Below are positions 37,184-48,869 of a stretch of DNA of 64,000 bases, in pieces. Every line of letters starts with the position of its first letter. The first letter of the stretch is position 1. This DNA is from Fistularia commersonii. Lineage: Eukaryota > Chordata > Actinopteri > Syngnathiformes > Fistulariidae. The stretch lies in contig JBBMNZ010000007.1 of NCBI GenBank assembly GCA_037954325.1, positions 17,213,001 through 17,277,000 on the forward strand, read 5' to 3'. A program made the translations under genes and the position numbers. The notes below the pieces were generated by a model. It was not told the origin of the DNA. It worked only from the letters and a program-made list of their open reading frames with translations, and did not search any database.

Positions 37184-37222
37184 TCATGGGGCGGCACAGT
37201 CTTTAGCACTTCTGCCTGAAAA
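37184..37222 (+). mobile_element. Head fragment of the ATGG-tailed repeat
   Basis: GGGGCGGCACAGTCTTTAGC followed by ACTTCTGCCT is a short piece of the tRNA-like head with an internal deletion. Small and tentative. Confidence 0.4.
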
Positions 37223-37802
37223 GACAAAGGACATAAAAAAATAAAAAAAAGTTTTAGCTGGTAAGGGTTCATTTATTTCAAAAGAAAGTTCTCGAAAAAA
37301 AGGTTCGTCAACCAATAAGGGTTTGGAAACAACTCATTCAGTAAAATAAATGAACTGCCCCTCTTCCTTTCCCCTCAGTGTCTGCGGCCATCTTTATCTT
37401 TACAGCAACGCCTTCACAGCTTTTGCAGGAAGCAACCCAGTGAAAACACCCACTAATCAGCTATGGTATGGCTTATTAAAAAATAATTCTACTGACATTT
37501 TTCCTGTTTTCTTTTATTTGGATCTCCTCTTCTGTCCCACCACCTCCTCTTCATCCGTCACACAGCCCTCTTCCCTCATCCACAATTGCCGTTTTGTAAG
37601 TAAGCTATGTGTGCATCTGTCGCCTCCATTCATCTTGCTGTCAGAGCGAAGGATGTGTCTAAGACACACAAAGACATACACACACACAAATTTACGCACA
37701 CACTTACACTCCCACACCTGTTGTCACCCTGATGTACAACAGTTAACCTGCACGTGACCCCTCACCTGTCCTCTTCCTCTGTTGCATTTCTCAGTGCCTG
37801 TG

Positions 37803-37836
37803 CCTATCTATCTATCTATCCATCTATCTATCTATC
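37803..37836. repeat. (CTAT)n microsatellite
   Basis: About eight tetranucleotide units with one CCAT variant. Confidence 0.93.
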
Positions 37837-40800
37837 CTAATTTTGAACTTGTTTTTGGGATTTCAATACAGGAGATGTCAGGAGAGGAACCAGAGCAGAC
37901 ATTCTGGGACACACAAACTGAAAGCTTTGAAAAACAATCACAGAGGTCTTGAACTGAATTGTAAAATGAACCACAATGAATTCAATTAACCATCTGTTCC
38001 ATCTGATCATATGCAGCACAGGCAAGATGTCAGTTTTTTCCAGATGCTAACAAGCGGAAACAGATTGACAGTCACCTTTAATCAAGGCTTTGAAATGAAT
38101 CCACAAAGTAAAGTTTTGTGATTTATTGTTAATTCTAAACTGATTTCTTCATAATTTGGTCATTTGGTGACCATTTTTTTGGTTATTAATCCCATCTATA
38201 GACTATGAATATTTTAAGTATTTTTTTCCACATCAGTTTCACAATTTTTTTAATGTATTTCTTTTGAAATGAAAGTACGATTATGGCATTTTGTTACACT
38301 TCGGAACGCTTCGAAACACTGCTGCACTTCGGAACTAACATTGAGCAGACAAAAAAATTGCAATCAGGAAATTATAAAAAATAATATAAATTTGAATAGA
38401 ATATCACAGCTAAAATAGTGCTTGTGGAACTATGGCTCTTTCTAAGCGTCCTCTTTCTGGAAAAACACTTCATCTTCCCTTTGGGAAACAGCACAATGGA
38501 TCAAACAACCTCCACCTCCAGCCCGGCAAGTAATTAGAGTGTCCGAGTCCCGCCCGGGGGCCACTTGTATGTCACATACTGATATTAGTCTCTAATTTGA
38601 GGTAGTTCTGTGTGTTTACTGAAGTGTCTCAGCTGACAGCAGGGCTTCTTGCCTAAACAGAAGTGTCAGTGTGTATTTGGATCGGTGGCATGCGCGAGAG
38701 TGTGCATGAGTGTGCGGGATCGTGTGTGCTGCAGCTGTAGTCTCATTCTTCACCTCACAAACTGTTACTGTCGGAAGGTGAACCGGAGCCATTTGGTATT
38801 TGACAGAACGGTGAGGTCTCCGGTGCAGGAAGTCCCTGCCAGGAATCGACCCCTCGCTTGACCTTTGTTTGTTGTTGCTTGCAGCTTTCATGAGAAACGT
38901 CTTTTCAAACTACTTGATGTTCAATTCTGATGTAAAAAAAATACCTGGCCAGGAAATGTCCCCGAAGGAGCCGCTGATTTAAGTGAAATCCTCGGGTACC
39001 GAAGATTTTCGCCTCACACTTTCTAGTTTGATTGCTTGCTTGGGGTTGTTTTTTTTTCTTACCACTGTTTGATTCTCCACTGTTATCTGTATTCCAGATA
39101 CTGAAAGGTTTGGTTTTTATTTGTGTCGTGCACCACCTAACACTTGCTGCCTTCCGCTTTTTGTCGATTTCAAATGGAAACGTGTTAATGTATTGATAGA
39201 TCCAATTTCCGTCACCAAAATCTTTTAAATGGTAGAGAAGAGAGCAAATAATACTATATTTCTATTACATGCTTTGAAGTTTACAGAAGTCTTTTTGAGA
39301 CTGAGGGGGAAAATAACATTTGCACTATAAAAGAACCCCTGCAGCAGCAGAGAGGAAGGGTCATGGGGAGAGTCATAGTTTGAAAATCATCTTGTTCTCA
39401 CAACAATGAAGGTTAATCTGAAGAATTAACAAGTGGAAAATAGCAGAGGTAAAACTAATAATACAATTACAAAGAGTGTCTTTTTAAAGATAAAGAAAGC
39501 CTCTCAAACACAAACGGGGATTATGAAAAGTAGCGTTGATGTTTTTAAATACATTTGCCTTCTGAAACTATTAGTATCCCACTTGTTGGTTTTCAGTCCT
39601 ATATATAGATTCACAAAATAGTAGAAAATTAAAAGCAGACAGTTTTTAATGCAACTCGTAAAGTGCAACAGTTTTTAATGTTTTAAAAGGTTCATATCTC
39701 TACCTGTTCCTTTTCTTTTCCAAATGTGAGTATATAGATTACAATTTATTAATAATTCTTTTAATCTCATTGAAATTTTGTTTTGTTCTCATTCATCCTG
39801 CTTTTGTGCTGGTGGAATCTTTATTTTACGGGTTAGTTTGGGAACAAGCAATTATTTATCTATTCATTTATTCATTCATTTATTTACTTATTCAATTTTG
39901 GAATACTAATTCAAAAAATACATTTCTTAAATCTCCTTAGAGATTGAAATTAGCTATAAAATTGAGTACATTTTTCTAGCTTTAGCCCCTTTCAGTTCCT
40001 CCCACATTTTCACTTTCAGTGAGTACTGATTAATGAAATATACAGTTCACGAATCTGTGAATGTTATTACATTGACATTTATGATGCCTTTTCTTGGCAT
40101 TGAGCTTCTTGGGACAACCTGTTATGTACCTCCTCTACATCCTGTATTATTTCCTCTTGACTTTTGGTTGAGGTCAAAAAACCTACTTCTGTCCTCACAT
40201 ATGTGGTTAAGTCTTTATTTCAACTATCGTTCTCTGTAACGACTTGTGTGTTCCTGTAAGAAGCCATTTTCTAAACACACACACGGATTCACTCATGATA
40301 TGACACAAAAAACGCAAAATGAAGATTCATACTATGATCAAACTCTAAATAAAACCTTTTGTATGGGGGGAGGGAGAAGGGAATTTCTCATTTGACTGTG
40401 CACCTTTGAAGTTTCAGTCACAAAACCCCGATTAAAGAAGCTCGTCCCTGTTTGCTCATGTTTACATGCTCAAGGTTTGAGTTTTCAAACTCAGAGACAT
40501 CCTGAGGGAGAAAAACTCACTTCTCCCCGATACCCAGACCGATTGCATAAATTCCTAGATTGTCATTTACTTTATCAACAGACAAAAGCTGATTCTTTGA
40601 CAGCGCCCATGCCAAGCAGAGGACGTTTTAATTAAAGAAAGAAGCAAAAGGAGGTTTTGGTTTGGTTTCGGGTCATTTGATATTCAACTATTGCCTTTCA
40701 CCCTCTGGTTTGAGACAAGCAAAGACATGTTGGCTGATTGGGTGGGGTGTTAAACATACCCCAAACACACACACACTTGAAAGAAAGGGAAGGGGCAGTG

Positions 40801-41308
40801 ATTTGGTGGAATTTCACCACATTTTTGGAGATGTTTCTGGCAAACGATAACAAGGCCTCCAGCCAGACGTCACAATGGGCATGTATTGTTGTAATCCCCC
40901 CCCAGGCTGCCACTATGAACCAGGAAGTCAGTTTGCAAAGGCTGTCAAATGTTAAGACACAGCTGTAGTGAGTTCCAACCCACCCCCGACCCCCATACCT
41001 CTGTCCTACTGCTGCAGAGCCAAGGTTTTACACAAGCCTCCAAATCTTCTGTGTCAATGATTAATAAATGTGTGGAGGGTGTCTAGCATGGTTAAATCTT
41101 ACTCTTTTACGCTAAAACTGAAGCAAGACATTATTTAACTGCAAAGTAACACAAGATGAAATTAATTCAATCCAAATGTAATAGGGAGTACTTGTATTCA
41201 AGCTAGTTCTGAACAGGATCTACATGATAGTGTTGCTAATATATTGTTCAGCCTACTGCATGGTCATGTCAATGAATATTTTTTCATTTTCATATTTTAG
41301 TTGATAAG

Positions 41309-41370
41309 TAAAATAGAATAGAATATTCCATTAATCATCACACAGTGGGGAAATGACATTTCATAGAACA
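41309..41370. mobile_element. Short retroposon-tail fragment (TAGAA repeats)
   Basis: AATAGAATAGAATATTCC and ACACAGTGGGGAAATGAC resemble a common fish LINE 3' end with TAGAA repeats. It is too short to classify. Confidence 0.4.
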
Positions 41371-41407
41371 GAATGTGGATAGTGCAGTAGAGGCAGTTAT
41401 AACAATA

Positions 41408-41436
41408 ATGATGATGATGATGATGATGATAATAAT
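41408..41436. repeat. (GAT)n microsatellite
   Basis: About seven to eight ATG/GAT triplets, then ATAATAATG. Confidence 0.9.
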
Positions 41437-41577
41437 GCTCAGCACTAGGATATGTAAATAGCAGAAGTGATCTAAAAAGATACATTAAAATAAAAAAGAC
41501 AAAGAATCAAAACAATACACAGTCAATATATAAGTAGCACTTTAGCTCACATTGGTAATTCAGAACAGAGCCTGGAA

Positions 41578-41835
41578 CATCCAATCAACCATACGTCCAT
41601 TTTCTTTTCCTGCAGCGAGGGTTTCAGGTATGCTTCAGCTTATTCCAAATGTCATTGGGCAGGAGGCCGGGTACACCTGTGACCAGTTGCTAGTCCATCG
41701 CAAGACCACATACAAAGACAGACAACCATTCACTCTCCCATTTTCTCACTCTCTAGGGCAGTTATTCCAGTTAAGCTGTATGTTTTTGGACTGTGGGAGG
41801 AAACTGGAGAACCAGGAGGAACCCCCTCCCCTCCA
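41578..41835 (-). mobile_element. ATGG-tailed teleost repeat, partial, reverse orientation
   Basis: CAGCTTATTCCAAATGTCAT, TGGGCAGGAGGCCGGGTACA, GACAGACAACCATTCACTC and GGACTGTGGGAGGAAACTGG appear in the order expected for the reversed repeat. The tRNA-like head is missing. Confidence 0.7.
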
Positions 41836-42318
41836 AGTTTGTGTGTATACATGTACATGTATGTGTACACATACAAACTTGTTTGTATTGCGTACCTGTA
41901 CGAGTGTCGGTGTTCGTTCTGGCTGAAGAAAGAAGAAAAATAATCCATGTGCTCTTGAGGAGAATTTCTAAAATATTTGGTCTGTAAAGTCTATGATGCA
42001 GAATATGAAGGAAAATAAACCTTGTAAAACTTTGCTGGATCACACCTTTGAAGGGCTGCTTTTCCACACCAGATAGCAGGAGGATCAGAATTGACTACAT
42101 TCAATGAAATGTAAAATTCCATACGGAGCACTCCAAAAATGTTTAATAATGAAACACTTGAAGTCCTGCGACTGTGCTTTTTTGCACAGGCAGGTTTGGA
42201 GTTGGAGGGGGATCCTCAATGAGCCCCAAACTTACACCTACCAAACATATGTTATGCTGCATGCAGTGCCCATTTTTAAAATAGACAAATCCTCAAGTCC
42301 AGTTAGTCAAGCATCGCA

Positions 42319-44106
42319 ATGGCAGCAAGACGACCTACCAAGATGCACACTGCTTAGGAGGCCTTAGCTATTTTACAAGCAATTCCAGATGTGGACTCTG
42401 GGAGTAGTGAAGAAGATTCCTTCATTTGTGAATCAGAGTTTATCCCCACTAATTCCTCGTCTGATGCCGAGGATGTGCCGGCACCAACAGATCCACAGAG
42501 GAACAGCCTCATCCCATGAGACCAACACGTAAGCGGACTAAAAAAACTAAATTTATGTTCGAAGGGGAAGAAGATGAAGAAAGGTTTACAAATTCCAAAT
42601 TGAAGCAAGTCAAGAGGCATCCTGAAACAAGCCACAGAGCAAAAAACGCAGGCACACTGGAGAAAAGTCTTCCGCATCCCCGGAAGAGATCGCAAAAGAT
42701 GGCACTGTTTGGGTCCAGCGACAAATTGAGGACTTCAGCCCCGTTCAAACAACACCGACGACTCCGACATCATTCACCAATTCTGGACCAACAGAGTTGG
42801 CAAGATGCAGAGTGACAAGTCGCTTGCAAAGCTTCCTCTGTCTATTTGACATTAGCATGCTGTTGACCATCTGAGAATGCACAGTTCACAAAGCACACAA
42901 AAAAAACCCTGACTGGAGCACAAGTGTTGAAGAGCTGATAGCATTCATCGCTGTATTCTTCTTTAGAGGAGCAGCAGGCGGAACTCGTGCTATGCGGGAC
43001 TGCTGGTCAAAAAACTTTGGCATTCAGGCAATTGTGTTCACAATGTTCTGGGACCGGTATTATGATTCGATGGGATATTTACGTTTCAATATCAAGGACA
43101 CCCATTTTGAACGCTTTCAGACAGACAAATTTGCTGCTATTTCAGAAATTTGGCGGCGCTTTGCTCAGAATTGTGTGTTGTCATACAACCCACAGGCAAC
43201 ACATAACTGTTGATGAACAGTTGTTTCCCCACAAAGGTGCGATGTCCTTTTCTACAATACATTGCATCCAAACCGGACAAGTTTGGAATAAAGTTTTGGA
43301 TTGCAGCAGACTTGGACACGACCTGCCTTATCTAGGAAAAGACTCCACCCATCCTGTCAGAGAGCGACTTTCAGAAAGTGTCGAGACAAGGCTGATGGAA
43401 CCCTTTCTGGATAAAGGCAGAACTGTCACTAGGAACAATTTTTCTACATCATTGTCTTTGGCAAACAGGCTTCTACAGCGCAATGCAACTTTGCTTGGCC
43501 AAATAAACAAAATTCCAGAACAAATTAAAAAAAAGCACAGAACATGAAGAACTCTCAACACAGGTGTTCACCTCTGGCAGTGCCCTGATGACGGTTTATG
43601 CGGCGAAAAAGAAGAAAAGTGTCTGTCTTCTCAGCACGACGCATAAGAAAGTTGAGATTCAAGGGGATTTGCGGAGAAAACCGAACGTGATCACAGACTA
43701 CAACCGCTTGAAATGTGGCGTTGATGTGCTGGATCAAAAACTGCGGGTTTACACACTGCGCACGGGAACATGGAGATGGCCCATTGCAGTATTCTACAAT
43801 CTGGACATGTCTGCTGTAAATGCACATGTACTGTATAAGATGTACAGGATTAAACAAGTCAAGGAGAACATTCCAGTTCAAGCTTGCAGAAGAACTGAGA
43901 AATAAACACATGCAGGTTATTGAACAGGAAAAACAGAGAAAGGAGGCTCTACGTGAAATGAAAAGGGTTTCTGAGGGAAAACGACAACATGCCAAGTGTG
44001 TCGGAGTTGCAACAGAAATCGTAGTGCAGAGAAATGTGCCATTTGCCACAAGTACACCTGTAGGAAATGTAGAAAAGGATCTCCATTTTATGTAAAAATT
44101 GCTTAA
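42319..44106 (+). pseudogene. Decayed piggyBac transposase (PGBD-like)
   Basis: The three plus-strand frames, read piecewise, align with piggyBac transposase from end to end. From 42319: acidic N-terminus (VDSGSSEEDSF, NSSSDAEDVP). About 42970-43200: FFRGAAGGTRAMRDCWSK and DRYYDSMGYLRFNIKD. About 43203-43300: ITVDEQLFPHKG, holding the first catalytic Asp, then YIASKPDKFGIKFWIAADLD. About 43420: VTRNNFSTSLSLANRLL. About 43720: GVDVLDQKLR, holding the third catalytic Asp. About 43990-44090: a Cys-rich C-terminus (CQVCRSCN, CAICHKYTCRKC) like the piggyBac zinc-binding tail. Several frameshifts and stops break it. The second catalytic Asp (DN in the family) reads Asn here. A plus-strand AATAAA follows near 44186. 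No TTAA-flanked ends were found. Confidence 0.85.
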
Positions 44107-44490
44107 AAATGCTAAAAACAAAAAAAGTTGTGCAATATGCTCACAATATGTTCATGGCAATTTATTTGGAATAGTTTATGACCAAATAAATGTTCTTACT
44201 AAGTCAAGTCCTTTTGTTTGCTCTTATTACTTTTAGCCGTTTTTCTCTTTCGACCAGAGGGGGGAGGAGGGAAAGGTACTGATCGAATTTGCAATTGCAA
44301 TGACCAGGTGATAACATTAACACGTCTTAAGAAGGGAGGGGGGTCTGCAAGAGAAGCGGAAATTTCCAGGTCAAGTTTTACCCCTTTTTCACGACCGTAA
44401 GGCTGCGCTAAAAGGCGCAGTCACAGTTATGCATGCCATTGCTGTATATAACAGACACCTAAGGCGCACCTGATTATAGGGCGCGGGTTT

Positions 44491-45597
44491 TATATACAAT
44501 CCACACCCACACCTCCCCCTTTAATGTTCTCATGGTGTCCTCTACTACGTCCACCTTACACACGCATACAAGTGTGCGTATTTAAAAAAAATGAGTGGGA
44601 GCAAAACTGAGTTTGGTATTCACATGTTTAACGGTAATAGTCATCAAATCAATCGAAGGCCTCATCCTCTGTTTCTGATTTGCACAGCTGCACTAAATCT
44701 CCAACAAACATGCAGGTTCACTTTCTTCACTGTCAGTCACTTTTCGTGCTGTGCGGCTCCTCGGAAATGATGCTGGCTTTTGCAAAAGGTCAAATAGTGC
44801 CAGCAGACACGTTAGCCCGAGCATCTACAATCCATTTGCAAATTGTGGCGTAACTCGCCCGGCGCTGCCTTCCACGCTTAGTGAAACTGTGGTCTCCAAG
44901 AAAACTTTTCACACCCCATTGCGCATATCGCTACCGTGCTGGTCCCCTTCTTCTCCACAGTGTGACTCGCTGGGATGTCAAAAGTGAGCTACTGATGTAG
45001 CCGAGCCGGATGTGTTTGTCGGCGATGTTGTCAGGGTTGTTAAAACAACAATGTTCTACATAACGCACATACCTGTTCTTTTATATATATGTCACTGGGT
45101 GGACTCGGGCAGGGAACCACACCTCAGAGCAGAATCTGGGTTGAAAGCGCTTTATTATCTGGAACGGCAGGTAGAGTGTCACTGGTAAGCCCCTGGCCCC
45201 GAGACAGAGTTGCACAGGGCTGGGTCTCACCAGGACGGGTTGCAGGCAGGACAGGTGAAGGCAAGAAGGGTCACGGTCCAATGTTACACCGGCCGGGTCC
45301 GGTCGTAACGGGGTAAGGAAGGGTCACAGCAGGGTCAGATGTTACACCAGCCGGCCAGGTGGGTCCAGTCATAACAGGGTAGGTGTCCAGTCATGGCAGG
45401 GCTCCGCAGTGGTCTGTGAGAGCCACAATCCCCCGGTGCGTGCTGCTGCCCTTTATAGGGATCTTGATTAGCGGCATCTGCTGCAGCTGGCGCCGATTAC
45501 AAATTGGACCCAGGTGTGATACCCTGACAATATACAATCAATGCCCACACTTCCCCCTTTACCGTTCTCATGGTGTTCTCTTCTACGTCCGCCTTAC
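44491..45597. repeat. Direct repeat pair of about 67 bp within the pogo-like element
   Basis: The segments 44491-44559 and 45529-45597 share ATATACAATC, CACACTTCCCCCTTTA-like and GTTCTCATGGTGT, then CTACGTCCGCCTTAC-like sequence with about 85-90% identity. The second copy directly abuts the solo LTR end. Confidence 0.8.
45090..45529 (-). mobile_element. Solo LTR with 5-bp target duplication
   Basis: A 440-bp segment begins TGTCA and ends TGACA (TG...CA ends). It is flanked on both sides by ATATA (45085-45089 and 45530-45534), the 5-bp duplication typical of Ty3/Gypsy-type integration. On the minus strand it carries CTATAAAGGG (about 45450-45460), a TATA box, and further on AATAAA (about 45152-45157), in the order of an LTR (U3-R-U5). 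No internal coding region is present, so this is the product of LTR-LTR recombination. The family is not identified. Confidence 0.82.
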
Positions 45598-45690
45598 AAC
45601 AACACACACAGGGCGCACTGCACTATAGGGCGCCCCGCACATTTTTGAAGAAAATCTAAGACTTTTATGTGCACCTTATAGTCGAATTGC

Positions 45691-47035
45691 ATGTTTTTTT
45701 ACATTCAATTTATGTGTGTATATTCTGGGATAATGCAGCCTTAGATGTGCACATGCTTTTGTGTTGGTTCGTCAGTAGCCGCTTTCTATTTTGAGGTACA
45801 CACATATCCATCGACACAAATGCAGCAAAAACAATATAAAGGTAACAACTGCTCAAGTTAACTTCAGTATACCCGATGATACAAACCTAAGCAGTAACGG
45901 AAGTTTCCCAGAGAATCCATGGAGAAGAAAACAAAAGAATTAATTGCAGGTGAAGAGTGGTATGTGGCGGTGGGGTGCATTTCCATTGTCACTAATCTCA
46001 CCCACTACTGTCTCTCAGAAAAAGGCCATCCCTCCTTCATCGCGAAAATACGCTGCTCTCATTGAGATGAATGAGCAGCCTCGTTTTTTTTTTTTTTGTT
46101 TTTGTTTTTTTCTTCTGGAAGGCTATTGTGGACATGAAGTGGCTGTTACCTAGTGTGCTAATCGGATTGGCTCGGGGGAGAACACAGAAACCCCAACTTG
46201 CCTGCAGGGGAGCAGAGCATTACTGTTTTTTGCATATAGATGTTAGACAGTGCTTTGGACCCCTCTGAAACCAAACCACGTGTCAGCCTGGTCCATCTGC
46301 ATGAGAACATTTTGTTTTGAGTCAAACCACGAATAGAGAAGAAGAAAAGACCATCTGATGAGAGGGTGTCAGGCTGAAACAAAGTGAAATGTCAGATCTT
46401 TCTCTTAATTTGTCACAGGTTATTGAAACCAATCTAGAGAGTGGGCCAAGCATCTGTGGGGATTTTTCGACCCTCCTTATGTCTTTTTTCCCTTACAGTG
46501 GGGAATGTCCCTGCTCTGCATTCACTTACATCAATGAGCACTGTATCATCTTAAACTACATCATAATCATATGATGTAGTTTCATGCGTGCATGTGCAGG
46601 TGTAAATACACCAGGGCTTGGTTCCAACAAAGGGGGGAAGAATAGAAATAATGGAAGCATCTGTTTCAAAGAGATCATGGTTTAACATACAAACGACTTT
46701 GAAATCAAGGTGGTCAATCTTGACCATCCACCCATTATTTTTAAAGCTTTTATTGAATAGATCAGTAGTTTTTGTTTTTTCTTTAAACTGAAGAATAGGG
46801 TGAAACTAGGGGTTTGACTTTTAGGTGAGTGTAGCTGCCTTCTAATCTTTCACAATCATGACTTGACAACTCTGCCTCTCCAAGGTAGTCAAAAGTCATG
46901 ACGACATAATGCATACTACAATCACATCAATGAATTAACCAAAAGACTAACTGAGAATTATATCTAAGTGATACTGGAACACAAAAATCAAATAGATACA
47001 AATGTCAGCCAAAATAGAGAAATTAATCACATTCC
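45691..47035. other. Intergenic, no gene seen
   Basis: Short frames only. One T-rich run lies near 46085-46110. Confidence 0.6.
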
Positions 47036-47384
47036 TGCGTTCAGTCATTCATTATAAACTGTCAACTACTATCAATAGTTATCAGCTAACTATCTTGAAC
47101 TCAGCATGCCAGAGCCTATCATAGCTGTCATTGACCTTGTCCAATTGGCATTCTGTTATAGGTCCACATATAGACATACAACCATTCACTCTCTCATTCA
47201 CAAATCTGAGCAATTTAAGGTTTCCCATTGACCAACTGGATGTATTCGGATTGTAGAAGGAAACCGCAGAACGTGGAGGAAAAACCATGTCGACACAGGG
47301 AGAACAAGGAGACTCCTGTCGGAATATCGAACCAGGAGTCTTCTTGCTGTGCGGCGGTAGCGCTAACCAATGTCCCAACATGTC
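47036..47384 (-). mobile_element. ATGG-tailed teleost repeat, near full length, reverse orientation
   Basis: The tail side (CCTATCATAGCTGTCATTG) lies near 47117 and the head side (GGCGGTAGCGCTAACCAATG) near 47353-47372. Between them are ACATACAACCATTCACTC and GAAGGAAACCGCAGAACG, consistent with the copy at 1901-2213 read backwards. Diverged. Confidence 0.7.
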
Positions 47385-48141
47385 ATCTAAATCAAACTCA
47401 TTTCAAATAAACGCATATCTAGTCAAGGTAAACGCACATATAGGAGGAAATCCCAAGATTTGGTAATCCTCTTTTGAACATCAGATGCTGTTTGGAGTGG
47501 GCAATCCATCTAAATGGACCCTAATCTGGTTTGATTTGGTTTTCAGTGTGACTTTTCACAAGATTGTTTGCGATGAATAGCTGCTCATTTAAATTACATT
47601 ACAAACAAACTCCAGCGAAAGTATGTAGGGTCCCGGAAAGCTTGGCATGAGAAGTCAGTGGGAGGCGGGGTAATTTTCAATCCAAAAAAAAAGACACCAG
47701 CCGAGAGCGAGAGGAAGACAGAAGTGCAGCACAGACAGATAGTTGCTTCCTTAAGTATGTTGATGAAGTTGTTCACCTGAAATCACTTTCACACCTCACA
47801 CTCACATGGCAGGGAGACGGAGGAGGAGAAGAAGGAGGTGCGAGCAGAAAGAACAGGAGGTGAAAGCAAACTTCTTAACTTACTGTTGAAAACAAGCAGC
47901 CGTCAAGTCTGTCACATTTACACATGAAGACAGAGGTGATGCCGCTTTACCCCGGCGTTCGCACCTCCGGCTGCCAACCCGGCAACGGCCGGCATCAAAG
48001 CTGTTGGCCCAAGACTTACGGACATTCCTTAGCAGAGAAAAAGGAAAGTCACAATTGTGCTAACCCATAACAAAATGTTGCAAATATATTTCCATTATAT
48101 ATTAATGTGAAAAATGTGTGTGTGTTGAAATGCCTCTAAGA

Positions 48142-48861
48142 CAGTGTTTCCCAACCTTTTTTGAGCCACGGCACATATTTCACATTCGAAAAATCACACG
48201 GCACACCACCAAATAAATATGTCAAAAACAGTTTTTAACGAATTAGAATGAAACCGTGGTCTCAATTTACTTAGTGTGAATTCTAATATATCTAATGTCT
48301 GTAGATTCGTCAAGTTGCAATGCAAATTTCCCTCTGATGTGCAACTTTTCCAGAATACTTTTTTGAAATGTCCAAAGACATGTCATCAATATGTCTGAAA
48401 ATTGTATTATTTAAGAGAACTCGGGCTATTTCTTTATCAACGCCAGAGCCGAGCATTTCCTATACAATGATGTTGCCGGCGGGTAGTATTAATGTTTTGC
48501 TACAGTGTGTGGCTGTTTGGATTTAGAGATGAGTTCATCGACTTTGTAGCAAGCTTTCACTGCTTTCTCACTCGTCTTGGTAGTTTTCAACAATGCTGCC
48601 TGTTTGTTTACGCAGATACAAGTACTTTTTATTTTAAAAATGTATCCTGCAAAGCGTCACTAATCGCTCTGATACACAGATGCACTGGTTAATTCACTAC
48701 CCATTGCCATCGAATGGGCACGCTGCCCACATAGACATAGGAAGACACATTATTTGCGTTGGATAAATAATTTTAGGTGAAAGTGGGCATTTTTCCACGG
48801 CACACCTGATGATCTCTCACGGCACACTAATGTGCCGCAGCACAGTGGTTGGGAAACACTG
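48142..48861 (-). mobile_element. hAT-Charlie element, internally deleted, with 8-bp target duplication
   Basis: The 720-bp element begins CAGTGTTTCCCAACC and ends GGTTGGGAAACACTG. It is flanked by an identical 8-bp duplication CTCTAAGA (48134-48141 and 48862-48869), as expected for hAT. Near-terminal CGGCACAC repeats occur at both ends. Minus-strand translation of about 48660-48300 gives hAT-Charlie/ZBED transposase pieces (ACYKVDELISKSKQPHTVAK, then GKFALQLDESTD), broken by stops. The DNA-binding and C-terminal dimerisation parts are absent, so the copy is non-autonomous. Confidence 0.93.
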
Positions 48862-48869
48862 CTCTAAGA

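Larger units (their letters stand above)
35454..41308. other. Intergenic, no gene seen
   Basis: It contains the DR1 pair (36708-36812), a CTAT microsatellite (37803) and a repeat head fragment (37184). No coding exon is visible. Confidence 0.6.
44440..45690 (-). mobile_element. Pogo-like DNA transposon remnant, host of a solo LTR
   Basis: The outer parts carry motifs on the theme AAGGCGCACCTGATTATAGG (44460-44481) and GGGCGCACTGCACTATAGGG (45611-45630), with GTGCACCTTATAGTCG at 45670-45685. These resemble the CG-rich ends of a pogo/Tigger-type family common in fish. Minus-strand 44880-44725 translates to QRRASYATICKWIVDARANV, then IISEEP, like the C-terminal part of such transposases, with one stop. 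Exact ends and the TA duplication are not resolved. The element is split by the LTR at 45090-45529. Confidence 0.55.

Noticed and set aside
42987..43547. 186-codon plus-strand ORF
   Set aside because: It is a composite of out-of-frame and in-frame pieces across the decayed piggyBac transposase, described there as one pseudogene.
43555..44121. 188-codon minus-strand ORF
   Set aside because: It is antisense to the piggyBac transposase remnant and has no own similarity.
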